This document shows positions 49,643-58,067 of a stretch of DNA of 64,000 bases, one piece after another. Within the stretch, counting starts at the first letter, position 1; each line of letters opens with the position of its first letter. The stretch spans positions 13,953 to 77,952 of the forward strand of contig JBMQEM010000068.1 of NCBI GenBank assembly GCA_049363815.1, given 5' to 3'. The notes under the pieces are model-generated. The model saw only the letters and a program-made list of their open reading frames with translations, was not told the origin of the DNA and did no database searches. The position numbers and the translations under genes are program-made. Source of the stretch: JADKIH01 sp049363815 (GTDB taxonomy: Bacteria; Bacteroidota; Bacteroidia; AKYH767-A; 2013-40CM-41-45).

Positions 49643-50245
49643 TTAAATTAACCTGTTCGTCTGGAGCATATACATCTTATATTTTTCACCATGCTGGACT
49701 TTCAAGTGAGCCTCCTCTAATCTTATCTGAATTTGAATGAAAAAATAAGTTAGGATAAGGCTTGTAAAACTTAAAACATTTGGTAAAATCAAAAACAATC
49801 CACAAGTACTTAAGATCATTCCTAAGAATACAGGGTTGCGGCTTATTTTGAACACTCCATTTGTTACAAGATCCGTACTATTCATTTCGTCAATTCCGAT
49901 TCGCCAGTTTTCTTTCATTTGTTTCTGCGCTACACCTATCCAAATCAGGGAAGCATGAATGATGACTAAACCTATGATTTTGGAAGTCATAATATCAAGA
50001 TATTGAATTGGGCTCAGGAAATCGTAATACTTAACACTTATAGAGTAAAGGCAAATATTTAATGCTATACCTACAATTATTAATTTCATTACAAAGCCAA
50101 TGTAATCATGTAGACTATCTGACCGTTTAAAAGTTATTGGATTAATTCCTTTTAACATATAAACACGGTATGTCGGAATAATGAATATAAATAACAGGTA
50201 AATTAATAAATAGACGGGTAAGTACATTTTCAGAATGTTATTCAT
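49643..50245 (-). CDS. Isoprenylcysteine-methyltransferase-like (ICMT/PEMT) membrane protein
   Basis: A 200-residue membrane protein; I prefer the ATG at 50245 (M-N-N-I-L-K-M-Y-L-P) to a GTG at 50275 because it lies 10 bp after the CzcB stop. Four or five membrane helices precede the methyltransferase C-terminus: W-R-I-G-I-D, L-V-T-N-G-V-F-K-I-S-R-N-P-V-F-L-G-M and E-E-A-H-L-K-V-Q-H-G-E-K-Y. This is the PEMT/ICMT SAM-binding fold; bacterial members are often next to metal-efflux genes (as in Czc operons), but their substrate is unknown. It sits between CzcB and a P1B ATPase in the same operon. Confidence 0.82.
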   Translation of the reverse strand: MNNILKMYLPVYLLIYLLFIFIIPTYRVYMLKGINPITFKRSDSLHDYIGFVMKLIIVGIALNICLYSISVKYYDFLSPIQYLDIMTSKIIGLVIIHASLIWIGVAQKQMKENWRIGIDEMNSTDLVTNGVFKISRNPVFLGMILSTCGLFLILPNVLSFTSLILTYFFIQIQIRLEEAHLKVQHGEKYKMYMLQTNRLI

Positions 50246-50255
50246 GTCATTAATT

Positions 50256-51500
50256 TTAATGTTCGTGGGCTTCACCCTGATTTGTCATTTTGGCTAATAG
50301 AAAAAATGCACCATTCACTACAACCTTGCTGTTATGAGGTATATCCTGAAGCAACGAAATTTCAGAATAGCCAATATCAGTAGTTCCTTTCTTAATTGCT
50401 ATTCTTTCAAATGTAAGTGACCCTTCTGGTAATTCTTCATGATGTTCATGATTGTGTGCCTCCTCATTGTTTTCTGCGGTGGAATGCTCTTCTTCTGCTT
50501 CACTTTCAGCTACAATAAAAATAAAGTCTTGCCCTTCACTGCTTACAATAGCATTTGTTGGTATTGCATCTACAGTGGCATTTTCTAAACTAACTAAAGC
50601 TGTAATACTCATTCCATCAATCAGTCCTTGCCGATTACCTTTTACAGTAGCATGTACTGCTATTGCTTTAGTACTTTGTTCAAATGTATTGCTAATTGCA
50701 AAGACGTCTGCATCATATTCCTTACCGGGATTGTTGGTCAGTGTAAAGTGAATAGTTTGTCCAACTTTTAATTTAGCCAAATCCTTTTCATAAACATATA
50801 AGTCCAAATGCAGTTGGTCATTATCAACTATTTCAGCAATGGGATTATTAGCCTCTACATAACTTCCAATGTTTACAAGTACATTACTTATCGCACCATT
50901 TATTGGACTTTTTATACTTGCAACAGATTGAATGTTGTCAGATGTAATATTCTCTGTATTAAAACCGATCAATTCCAACTGTTTTCTTAAACTTGATTTT
51001 CTAGCCTTCAAGGACTTCAATTCTGATTCTGCACTTTGTAGATTTTTTAAAGCGCCTGCATTTCCCACTTGTAATTCTTTTTGCCTCGCAAGCTCTTGTT
51101 CTGCCAAAAAGGATTTTGCAGAAACATTAATGAATTCTTCTTGCATTATTATAAATGAATTGTTCGAAATCGTTGCTATCACTTGTCCTTCTCTAACTAC
51201 ATTTCCGGCTTGAACTAAGATTGACTTAATAACTCCGCCCAATGAAGCAGTGGCAGTAGCCCTATTTTGATTGGGTACTTTGAGAATACCATTGGCTTTT
51301 AATGAAGCTGTTAACTGCTTTTTCTCAATATTCCCCAATTCTATTTTGATTGATTTTATTTGCTCCGATGAAAGAGAAACCGAGTTTGAAAGCTCCTCGG
51401 ATTCATGGTGCTCTGTTTCTTCTTCCTTGTGACTATGATTATCTTTACAGGAAGCAAAAAATGTCAGTGCAATAGCTGCTATGGTGATTATATTTTTCAT
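50256..51500 (-). CDS. czcB: CzcB-type periplasmic adaptor
   Basis: A 414-residue lipoprotein adaptor: signal I-A-L-T-F-F-A-S-C, then a His-rich stretch (H-S-H-K-E-E-E-T-E-H-H) that may bind zinc. 'L-N-L-K-A-N-G-I-L-K' style lipoyl strands, a long alpha-hairpin ('E-L-A-R-Q-K-E-L') and a barrel ('D-L-Y-V-Y-E-K-D-L') follow. A second acidic/His-rich insert (E-S-E-A-E-E-E-H-S-T-A, H-N-H-E-H-H-E) lies near residue 340. It starts 7 bp after the CzcA-CzcC fusion and should join the fused pump and channel for Zn/Cd/Co efflux. Confidence 0.9.
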   Translation of the reverse strand: MKNIITIAAIALTFFASCKDNHSHKEEETEHHESEELSNSVSLSSEQIKSIKIELGNIEKKQLTASLKANGILKVPNQNRATATASLGGVIKSILVQAGNVVREGQVIATISNNSFIIMQEEFINVSAKSFLAEQELARQKELQVGNAGALKNLQSAESELKSLKARKSSLRKQLELIGFNTENITSDNIQSVASIKSPINGAISNVLVNIGSYVEANNPIAEIVDNDQLHLDLYVYEKDLAKLKVGQTIHFTLTNNPGKEYDADVFAISNTFEQSTKAIAVHATVKGNRQGLIDGMSITALVSLENATVDAIPTNAIVSSEGQDFIFIVAESEAEEEHSTAENNEEAHNHEHHEELPEGSLTFERIAIKKGTTDIGYSEISLLQDIPHNSKVVVNGAFFLLAKMTNQGEAHEH

Positions 51501-51507
51501 TTTAAGA

Positions 51508-54500
51508 TTATTTGTTTAGTAGGTAATTTAAATTTATCACAGACTGATTCATTTGATTGACAGCATTGAGATAGGCAAGTTGTATATCAGTCGCTGTCTG
51601 AAGCGCATTGAGATATTCGATATAACCAATTTCACCGGACTTTAGACCAACGTTAGCTGTATTGATAACCACATCTGAATTGTTTAAACCTGTTGATCTA
51701 TAATAGCTATAGACAGAACGACTCTGATCATACTTATTCAATGCATTCCGAAAGTGGACTACAATATCCGTTTTCATTTTTTCGGCTTCTTTTACTAATG
51801 ATTGCTGTCTGAACTTATAAGACTTGATCCGTGAACTGCTGCTAAAGAAAGTCAGAGGAATATTAACACCAAAATTAAATCCGGTAAATCGTTTGTCAGA
51901 ATCATAGTACACTTCGCTACCATTTACATTCTGAAAACCAATTATACTTTGATTGTTATATCCAATACTAAATTCGGGAAGAACATTTGCAGATTCTACC
52001 TGCTTAGTTTTCTCCGCTATCAAAGCTTCTTGAAATATCAGTTTTAATTGAGGATTTTCATTAAGAAGCGAAGAGTCCGTTAATTCTGTAAAATTAAAAA
52101 TCAATGTGTCTGCTTCCGGAATCAACACAAATTCATCTCTTAGATTTAAAAGTGATTTTAATGAAAGATAGACTTCTGAATATTCTCTTTCGAATTGTGT
52201 TTTTAAGATAGTTAATTGTCCCCGTTTTGATTCGGCTGTTGCTTTCTCTAGCAAATTACTTTCACCGCTCTTATACCGTACTTCAGAAGCACTTACAAAA
52301 TTGGAATAAAGGCTATCAAGAGAATTGAGTTTAACATTTACGTTTCGTAAATACTGCATTTGATAAAATAACGATCTTATTCGCGTTCTGACTTCATTGA
52401 TTTTTGCATTCCCTTTTAGCTCTGCACCTTCAAATTCTGCTTTATATAAGCCAGCCTTTGCTGAATAGACCGTAGGAAAGGGAATATTTTGCTGGATTGA
52501 CAATCCGTTATCCTTATTGATACTATTATATTGACCGTATTGATATTGAATCTCTGTTTTAGGAAGTTCAAATAAAGATTTTTTTAATGCTGCTGAGGAT
52601 TTTATATTAAGTTGTTCTGATTGGATTTCTAAATTGTCTTTTAGTGCTTTATTTATAGCATCAGGCAAACTTAGGTTTTGCTGAGCATTTGCTTTTAATG
52701 AACTTAAGCAAAATATAGCAATAACCACTGCCGAACCGATCTTTACTTTACGTCCAGAATAAAAAATCAGATATAACAAAGGAAGAATAAACAGAGTTAA
52801 GAAGGTCGCTGAAAGCAAACCACCTATTACTACAGTTGCCAGAGGTCGCTGAACTTCTGCTCCCGCTCCATGAGAAAGGGCCATTGGAAGAAATCCTAAT
52901 GAAGCAACAGTTGCTGTCATTAGAACCGGACGCAAACGCATTTTAGTTCCAGTCTTTATTCGTTCGATAATATCTGTCATGCCATCTTTTTCCAATTGAT
53001 TGAATGTTCCTATCAAAACAATTCCATTTAGAACAGCTACTCCAAATAATGCAATAAAACCGACACCCGCTGAAATGCTGAAAGGCATATCCCTCATAAG
53101 GAGAGCAAACACCCCTCCAATAGCTGACATTGGAATTGCTGTATAAATTAAGGTCGCTTGTTTAATAGAATTAAATGTGAAATAGAGCATCAAAAAGATC
53201 AACGCCAGAGCCACAGGTAAGGCAATCAAGAGACGTTTACTTGCTGCTTGAAGGTTCTCAAAAGTTCCACCATAAGTATAATAATAACCTTCTGGCAATT
53301 TTATCTTCTGATATAACTCTTTCTGAATATCTGAAACAACGCTTGCTACATCCCTTCCTGCTACATTGAAACCGACAACTATTCTGCGCTTACCATCTTC
53401 GCGACTAATCTGAGCGGCACCCAATTCCATTTTAACATCAGCAACTTGAGAAAGAGGTATCTGTGTACCACTTGCTGTCGGAATATATAAATTGCTTACA
53501 TCCTCAATACCACTTCTGTTAGCACTATCTAATCGGACAACCAAATGAAACTTCCTCTCATTCTCATATACCACTCCAGCAGATTGTCCTGCGAATGCTG
53601 TACTAACAATGTGATTAATGTCTTCAATATTTAATCCATAGTTTGCAATCTGTGAACGGTTATAGTTAATGACAATTTGCGGAAGACCTTCAACTCTTTC
53701 TACACTTGGCTCTGTTGCGCCTTCAATGTCCTTCACAACTGAATTTACTTTATTTGCATAACTAAGCAGAGTATCCATATTCTCACCAAATATTTTTACA
53801 GCGACATCTTGCCTAATTCCTGTCATAAGTTCATTGAACCTCATTTGGATTGGTTGATTCTTTTCAAAGAAAACTCCGGGAATGACACTTACTTTTTTTT
53901 CAAATTCTTCAGCAAGTTCATCGTATGTTATTTCTCTTTTCCATTCATCAGGACTTTTTAAAATGATCATTAAGTCTGTTGCCTCTGGAGGCATTGGATC
54001 AGTTGGTACTTCACCTGCTCCCGTTTTACCGACAACCATTTTTACCTCATCAAACTCTTTTATTAAGCGGGACGCTTGCATTGAAGTTTCAAGACTTTGA
54101 GAAAGCGAAGTTCCCTGAGGAAGAATGCAGTGAAAAGCAAAATCGCCTTCTTGCAGCGTTGGAATAAATTCTCCACCCATTCTTGAAAATATGAACACTG
54201 CAAGAATAAAGAAGCCAATTGTAATAGCTACAAGCGTTTTTTTAATTCTGATTGCCTTTGCAAGCAGAGGAGAATATTTACTTTGCAAATAGGACATCAT
54301 CTTATCGCTGAAAGTTTTCTTATGGCTTAAGTGCTTAGGTAAGAACAAAGCGCTCATCATTGGGATATAAGTCAATGAAAGAATCATAGCGCCTAAGATT
54401 GCGAAGGCTACTGTTTGTGCCATTGGTCTGAACATTTTTCCTTCAATTCCAATTAGGCTAAGGATAGGAAGGTAAACGATCATGATAATAATTTGTCCGA

Positions 54501-55851
54501 ATATTGCACTGTTCATCATTCTTTTAGCACTTCCTCCAACAGCCAAATCCATTTCATTTTGCGAAAGTCGATTTTTCTCTCTTCGTTGCTCTATATTAAA
54601 CAAAGACGCTTCAACAATTATTACCGCCCCATCTACGATTAATCCAAAATCAATCGCTCCAAGACTCATTAGATTCGCGCTGACTCCAAAAACATTCATA
54701 AGTCCAAGAGCAAAAAGCATTGAGAGTGGTATAGCTGAAGCTACTATTAAGCCAGCCCGAAGGTTGCCTAGAAATAAGACTAGCACTAAAATTACAATCA
54801 GTGCTCCTTCGATCAGATTCCTTTCAACCGTACTCATAGATCTTTTGACAAGATCAGTTCTATCAAGAAATGGTTCTACGATTACATCATCAGGCAAGGA
54901 TTTTTGAATTGTAGTCATTTTACTCTTAACCCTATCAACAACCTCTGCACTATTAGCCCCCTTTAACATCATTACGATACCACCAACAGCATCAACTTCT
55001 CCGTTGTAAGTCATTGCACCGTACCTTACAGCACTACCTAAACGCAATTCTGCTATGTCCTTTATTAAAATCGGTATTCCGTTCGGATTTGTTTTAACTA
55101 CAATGTTTTTGATATCCTCAAAAGTTTTAATTAAACCAACTCCTCTTATAAAGTATGCATTTGGTTTTTTATCAATATAAGCTCCTCCGGTATTCTCATT
55201 GTTTTTCTCAAGTGCAGTAAACACCTCCGGTATTGTTATTCCCATTGCAATGAGCCGATCAGGATTAAGTGACACTTCATATTGCTTCAACTGTCCTCCG
55301 AAACTGTTAACCTCTGCAATTCCCGGTGTTCCGTATAATTGACGGGCAACAATCCAGTCTTGCATCGTACGCAGATCCATTGAAGTGTATTTACTTTCAC
55401 TCCCTTTCTTCGGGTGGATGATATACTGATAAACCTCACCTAAACCAGTGCTGACAGGGGCAAGTTCCGGTTTACCAATTCCAGCGGGTATTTCTTCCTC
55501 CGCTTCTTTCAGTTTTTCATTTATAAGTTGACGGGCAAAATAAATGTCAACTTTGTCATCAAACACTACAGTAATTACAGATAGACCAAATCTCGAAATG
55601 CTGCGCAATTCTTCAAGATCTGGCAGATTGGCTATACTTTGTTCAATGGGATAGGTAACTAACTGTTCTACTTCCTGTCCGGCAAGTGTAGGGCAAACAG
55701 TAATGATCTGAACCTGATTATTTGTGATGTCCGGTACGGCATCAATTGAAAGTTGGGTTGCACTCCATACGCCCCAGATAATGAGTGCAAATGTCATCAA
55801 GCCAATGATGAATTTGTTTTTTATGCTGAACGCAATTATTTTATCAAGCAT
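51508..55851 (-). CDS. czcA: CzcA-type RND pump fused to a TolC-type outer-membrane factor
   Basis: A 1447-residue protein when started at the usual M-L-D-K-I-I-A-F-S-I (ATG 55851; the frame opens 10 codons upstream). Residues 1-1040 are a complete heavy-metal RND pump: 'D-F-G-L-I-V-D-G-A-V-I-I-V-E-A' is the Czc/HME1-type relay helix for Zn/Co/Cd, and no Cus-type Met pair is seen. After the last RND helix ('L-T-L-F-I-L-P-L-L-Y-L-I-F-Y') a signal-peptide-like stretch 'V-V-I-A-I-F-C-L-S-S-L-K-A-N-A' leads into a TolC-type factor of about 400 residues. Fusions of this kind occur in Bacteroidota; cleavage at the internal signal would free the channel. Confidence 0.9.
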   Translation of the reverse strand: MLDKIIAFSIKNKFIIGLMTFALIIWGVWSATQLSIDAVPDITNNQVQIITVCPTLAGQEVEQLVTYPIEQSIANLPDLEELRSISRFGLSVITVVFDDKVDIYFARQLINEKLKEAEEEIPAGIGKPELAPVSTGLGEVYQYIIHPKKGSESKYTSMDLRTMQDWIVARQLYGTPGIAEVNSFGGQLKQYEVSLNPDRLIAMGITIPEVFTALEKNNENTGGAYIDKKPNAYFIRGVGLIKTFEDIKNIVVKTNPNGIPILIKDIAELRLGSAVRYGAMTYNGEVDAVGGIVMMLKGANSAEVVDRVKSKMTTIQKSLPDDVIVEPFLDRTDLVKRSMSTVERNLIEGALIVILVLVLFLGNLRAGLIVASAIPLSMLFALGLMNVFGVSANLMSLGAIDFGLIVDGAVIIVEASLFNIEQRREKNRLSQNEMDLAVGGSAKRMMNSAIFGQIIIMIVYLPILSLIGIEGKMFRPMAQTVAFAILGAMILSLTYIPMMSALFLPKHLSHKKTFSDKMMSYLQSKYSPLLAKAIRIKKTLVAITIGFFILAVFIFSRMGGEFIPTLQEGDFAFHCILPQGTSLSQSLETSMQASRLIKEFDEVKMVVGKTGAGEVPTDPMPPEATDLMIILKSPDEWKREITYDELAEEFEKKVSVIPGVFFEKNQPIQMRFNELMTGIRQDVAVKIFGENMDTLLSYANKVNSVVKDIEGATEPSVERVEGLPQIVINYNRSQIANYGLNIEDINHIVSTAFAGQSAGVVYENERKFHLVVRLDSANRSGIEDVSNLYIPTASGTQIPLSQVADVKMELGAAQISREDGKRRIVVGFNVAGRDVASVVSDIQKELYQKIKLPEGYYYTYGGTFENLQAASKRLLIALPVALALIFLMLYFTFNSIKQATLIYTAIPMSAIGGVFALLMRDMPFSISAGVGFIALFGVAVLNGIVLIGTFNQLEKDGMTDIIERIKTGTKMRLRPVLMTATVASLGFLPMALSHGAGAEVQRPLATVVIGGLLSATFLTLFILPLLYLIFYSGRKVKIGSAVVIAIFCLSSLKANAQQNLSLPDAINKALKDNLEIQSEQLNIKSSAALKKSLFELPKTEIQYQYGQYNSINKDNGLSIQQNIPFPTVYSAKAGLYKAEFEGAELKGNAKINEVRTRIRSLFYQMQYLRNVNVKLNSLDSLYSNFVSASEVRYKSGESNLLEKATAESKRGQLTILKTQFEREYSEVYLSLKSLLNLRDEFVLIPEADTLIFNFTELTDSSLLNENPQLKLIFQEALIAEKTKQVESANVLPEFSIGYNNQSIIGFQNVNGSEVYYDSDKRFTGFNFGVNIPLTFFSSSSRIKSYKFRQQSLVKEAEKMKTDIVVHFRNALNKYDQSRSVYSYYRSTGLNNSDVVINTANVGLKSGEIGYIEYLNALQTATDIQLAYLNAVNQMNQSVINLNYLLNK

Positions 55852-55910
55852 TATATATAAGTTAAAAATGAATGAATACACAGATTCCTACAAAGCAAAA
55901 TGCTAAGTAG

Positions 55911-55938
55911 AAAAAAAGCTTACTCGTTAAAAACGAGT
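55911..55938 (-). terminator. Rho-independent terminator between the DUF6660-like gene and czcA fusion
   Basis: Stem ACTCGTT / AACGAGT (7 bp, loop of 3) followed, on the minus strand, by a run of seven T after a 4-nt gap. It ends the small Cys/His-rich gene at 55950 before the RND gene. Confidence 0.75.
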
Positions 55939-55949
55939 TTAGAAATTCA

Positions 55950-56267
55950 TTAACTGATTTTAGGCGGTTGCCAGATAGAAGAATTGTCTATTGAAAAAAA
56001 CTGTTGATCAAAAAGAACAAAGTCCTGTAGTGCAGGTTTAGCTTGCAAAGTAATATTTGGCAAGTAATGAATGGTCATTGCAGTTGAACAACATGAACAT
56101 AAACAAAACGGACTGCACATGTCATCCTCCGCTTCATGATGATCTGAAGCGCTTTGCATTAAAGAAGTGACATCATGTTGATGAGAATCGCAAATGTCAT
56201 TGCAAGGCATGAGCATTATTGTCATCAGATAGATGACAAGTGAAAAACTAAAGAGTCGCTTGAACAT
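55950..56267 (-). CDS. Small exported Cys/His-rich protein (DUF6660-like)
   Basis: A 105-residue protein with a signal peptide (M-F-K-R-L-F-S-F-S-L-V-I-Y-L). Metal-ligand clusters follow: M-P-C-N-D-I-C-D-S-H-Q-H-D, D-H-H-E-A-E-D-D-M-C and S-P-F-C-L-C-S-C-C-S. I recall DUF6660 for such proteins near CzcA in Bacteroidota. I used the ATG at 56267; a GTG at 56273 is in frame. Its promoter is so close that the message would be leaderless or nearly so. A periplasmic Zn/Co/Cu-binding role is likely but unproven. Confidence 0.75.
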   Translation of the reverse strand: MFKRLFSFSLVIYLMTIMLMPCNDICDSHQHDVTSLMQSASDHHEAEDDMCSPFCLCSCCSTAMTIHYLPNITLQAKPALQDFVLFDQQFFSIDNSSIWQPPKIS

Positions 56268-56277
56268 GTTCACAATG

Positions 56278-56307
56278 CAAAAGTAGTGAAAGTTCAGAAA
56301 TTACCAA
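56278..56307 (-). promoter_or_regulatory. Promoter of the DUF6660-like gene, nearly leaderless
   Basis: On the minus strand TTG at 56307-56305, a 19-nt spacer and TACTTTTG at 56285-56278, a full match to TAnnTTTG. The expected transcription start (about 56271-56273) lies at the GTG or 4-6 nt before the ATG at 56267. Confidence 0.6.
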
Positions 56308-56481
56308 TTTTTGAAGAAAAAGTGCTTTTTCATGGTTTATTCATAACTCTTTAATCATGTTTCGTATCTTTATTATTCTAAAAAATCAAAAATATGAATG
56401 ATAACAATTTTTTTGAGAAAACATAAAAACGCACTTAAATATGAACTTCTTAGTTGAAAGTTTGACATATTTAAAACGAAA

Positions 56482-57618
56482 TCATAGCTTGATAATTCGA
56501 TCAGATCGAATTAAACGTCCTTGAGAAAAAAACTTATAAATATAAATACCCGGCGTGAAGTTACTTATGTCAACTTTAAAATCTTCAGTATTTTCTAATT
56601 TATAAATATTTATTAATCTACCTTTTATATCGAACAATTGAATTTCTTTTTCAATGTAACCTTTGGTAATGTTAAAGTTCAAAAGTTTAGTTGCGGGATT
56701 AGGAAAAGTTGATACAGGAGAAACTAAATTTTCGTAAACTGAAGTTGTTGAAGAAGTTTGTATATAATTTGACAGATTGAGGTAATATAAATTATTTCCT
56801 GATCCAGTATTTTCATCAGTTAAATGAACTTCATTATTACTTGTAAAACAAATTCCTTCTTTTTGAGTCCATGATCCACTAATGTTTAATTGCGTATGCT
56901 GGCCATTGAAAAAATCTACACCACTAAAGTTAGTAAAAATATGAATGCGGGAATTAGACATTAAGATCATTGACCTGCCGTCTGGACTTATAGAGGCTGA
57001 AGTTGTTCGATCGTTAGTATAAAAACTATCAACCAGATTAGCTACTTTTTGTCCGGCATTTTGAGAAAGCGAATACATTTTTGTGTAACCTACTGCTGAA
57101 CCATCAGCTTTGGTGAATAAATATAAACGGTTATTAAAATGGAAGAAAGCTTCAACATCAAAATTCATCCATGCCGATGGAAAATCGACCTGATCAGAAT
57201 AAGTAAATTCAATAATTTCGGCCGCAATTGAAGTAGTTGATGAATTGGGATATGGTATTTTATAAATCCTCAAATTAGTTCTGTCATTTGCATTATTCCC
57301 AAAATCACCTATAAATAAATAGTCTCTATTTTGGTCGTGTGTAATGTCTTCCCAATTGCGATTAGTCGCTCCATCAATAGTTATTGTTTGTTGCAAATTC
57401 CCAGTTAAAGAAATTCTATAAAGGTGATTATCACCCCAAGAATCGTTATGTGTCCAAAAAGAAGAGTTTCCATTAAAATCTAACCCAGAACACTCAGTTA
57501 GAACCGAAGGAAGAGACCCTTTTATAGTTGCAGTTACAGCAGTCCCGGTATTTATTACTAAACACAAAGAGGCAAACAAAAGAATCTTGAATCTACGTTT
57601 TAATTTATACTTATCCAT
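56482..57618 (-). CDS. Secreted propeller-like protein with T9SS sorting domain
   Basis: A 378-residue exported protein with a signal peptide (K-I-L-L-F-A-S-L-C-L-V-I-N-T-G). Residues 35-290 resemble SdiA-regulated/esterase-like propellers: 'S-G-L-D-F-N-G-N-S-S-F-W-T-H-N-D', 'N-R-N-W-E-D-I-T-H' and 'D-Y-L-F-I-G-D-F-G-N-N' match the D-I-G-D-N-like signature of proteins thought to bind extracellular ligands. The T9SS tail has F-P-N-P and G-I-Y-I-Y-K-F. It is a single-gene unit; its place among metal genes is perhaps accidental. Confidence 0.8.
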   Translation of the reverse strand: MDKYKLKRRFKILLFASLCLVINTGTAVTATIKGSLPSVLTECSGLDFNGNSSFWTHNDSWGDNHLYRISLTGNLQQTITIDGATNRNWEDITHDQNRDYLFIGDFGNNANDRTNLRIYKIPYPNSSTTSIAAEIIEFTYSDQVDFPSAWMNFDVEAFFHFNNRLYLFTKADGSAVGYTKMYSLSQNAGQKVANLVDSFYTNDRTTSASISPDGRSMILMSNSRIHIFTNFSGVDFFNGQHTQLNISGSWTQKEGICFTSNNEVHLTDENTGSGNNLYYLNLSNYIQTSSTTSVYENLVSPVSTFPNPATKLLNFNITKGYIEKEIQLFDIKGRLINIYKLENTEDFKVDISNFTPGIYIYKFFSQGRLIRSDRIIKL

Positions 57619-57875
57619 TAATTAAAATTCCTCTACGATAAACTTAAAATAGATGTTTCATTTTAAGTGTGGCAAAGGTAAAATTTTAGATGATTTTAGC
57701 TCCTTCATCATTTAGTAAAAACCCTTTGAAGTAAAAAACTCATAAAGCAAACAAAGTTATGGTCAAATTATTAAAACTAAGCTGTTTATTAATTTAAGTT
57801 CTGTACTAAGTTGTATTTTGAATTTTGTTGCACCAAGGACTCATGCATTTCTCTGCACTCCTTGATCAAGTCACT
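57619..57875. other. Intergenic region upstream of the 56482-57618 gene
   Basis: TACCTTTG on the minus strand (57680-57673) fits the -7 consensus for the secreted propeller gene and would give a leader of about 50 nt; no TTG stands at the right distance. I see nothing else in this stretch. Confidence 0.4.
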
Positions 57876-58016
57876 TCAAAATTGATATTTAATATAATGC
57901 ATTATTTTTGCAATTGCTCCTAAAATTAACAGCAGTGCAAATAAGGAGTAGATCACTCCCTTAACAACTGTAGATAATGAAACCGATTTCTTATTTTTCG
58001 ATTTTGTCTTTTTCAC
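57876..58016 (-). CDS. Small single-helix membrane protein downstream of the Zn/Cd ATPase
   Basis: A 46-residue frame from a GTG at 58016: a very basic head (K-K-T-K-S-K-N-K-K), one hydrophobic helix (G-V-I-Y-S-L-F-A-L-L-L-I-L-G-A-I-A) and a short basic tail H-Y-I-K-Y-Q-F. An ATG two bases upstream is in another frame and hits a stop at once. It starts 51 bp after the P1B ATPase stop on the same strand, in a place where small regulatory membrane peptides can occur. The composition looks protein-like, but there is no homologue I can name. Confidence 0.4.
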   Translation of the reverse strand: MKKTKSKNKKSVSLSTVVKGVIYSLFALLLILGAIAKIMHYIKYQF

Positions 58017-58067
58017 ATGATTTAAAATAATTGTAGTTTTAATTTACTAAGTTTCGTGTGATGCAAA

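Noticed and set aside
54482..54907. 141-aa plus-strand frame inside the CzcA fusion
   Set aside because: Antisense to the conserved RND relay helix region; no independent support.
51508..55881. Fusion of CzcA and outer-membrane factor as an assembly error
   Set aside because: The frame is continuous with a natural signal-like linker, and similar fusions are known in Bacteroidota.
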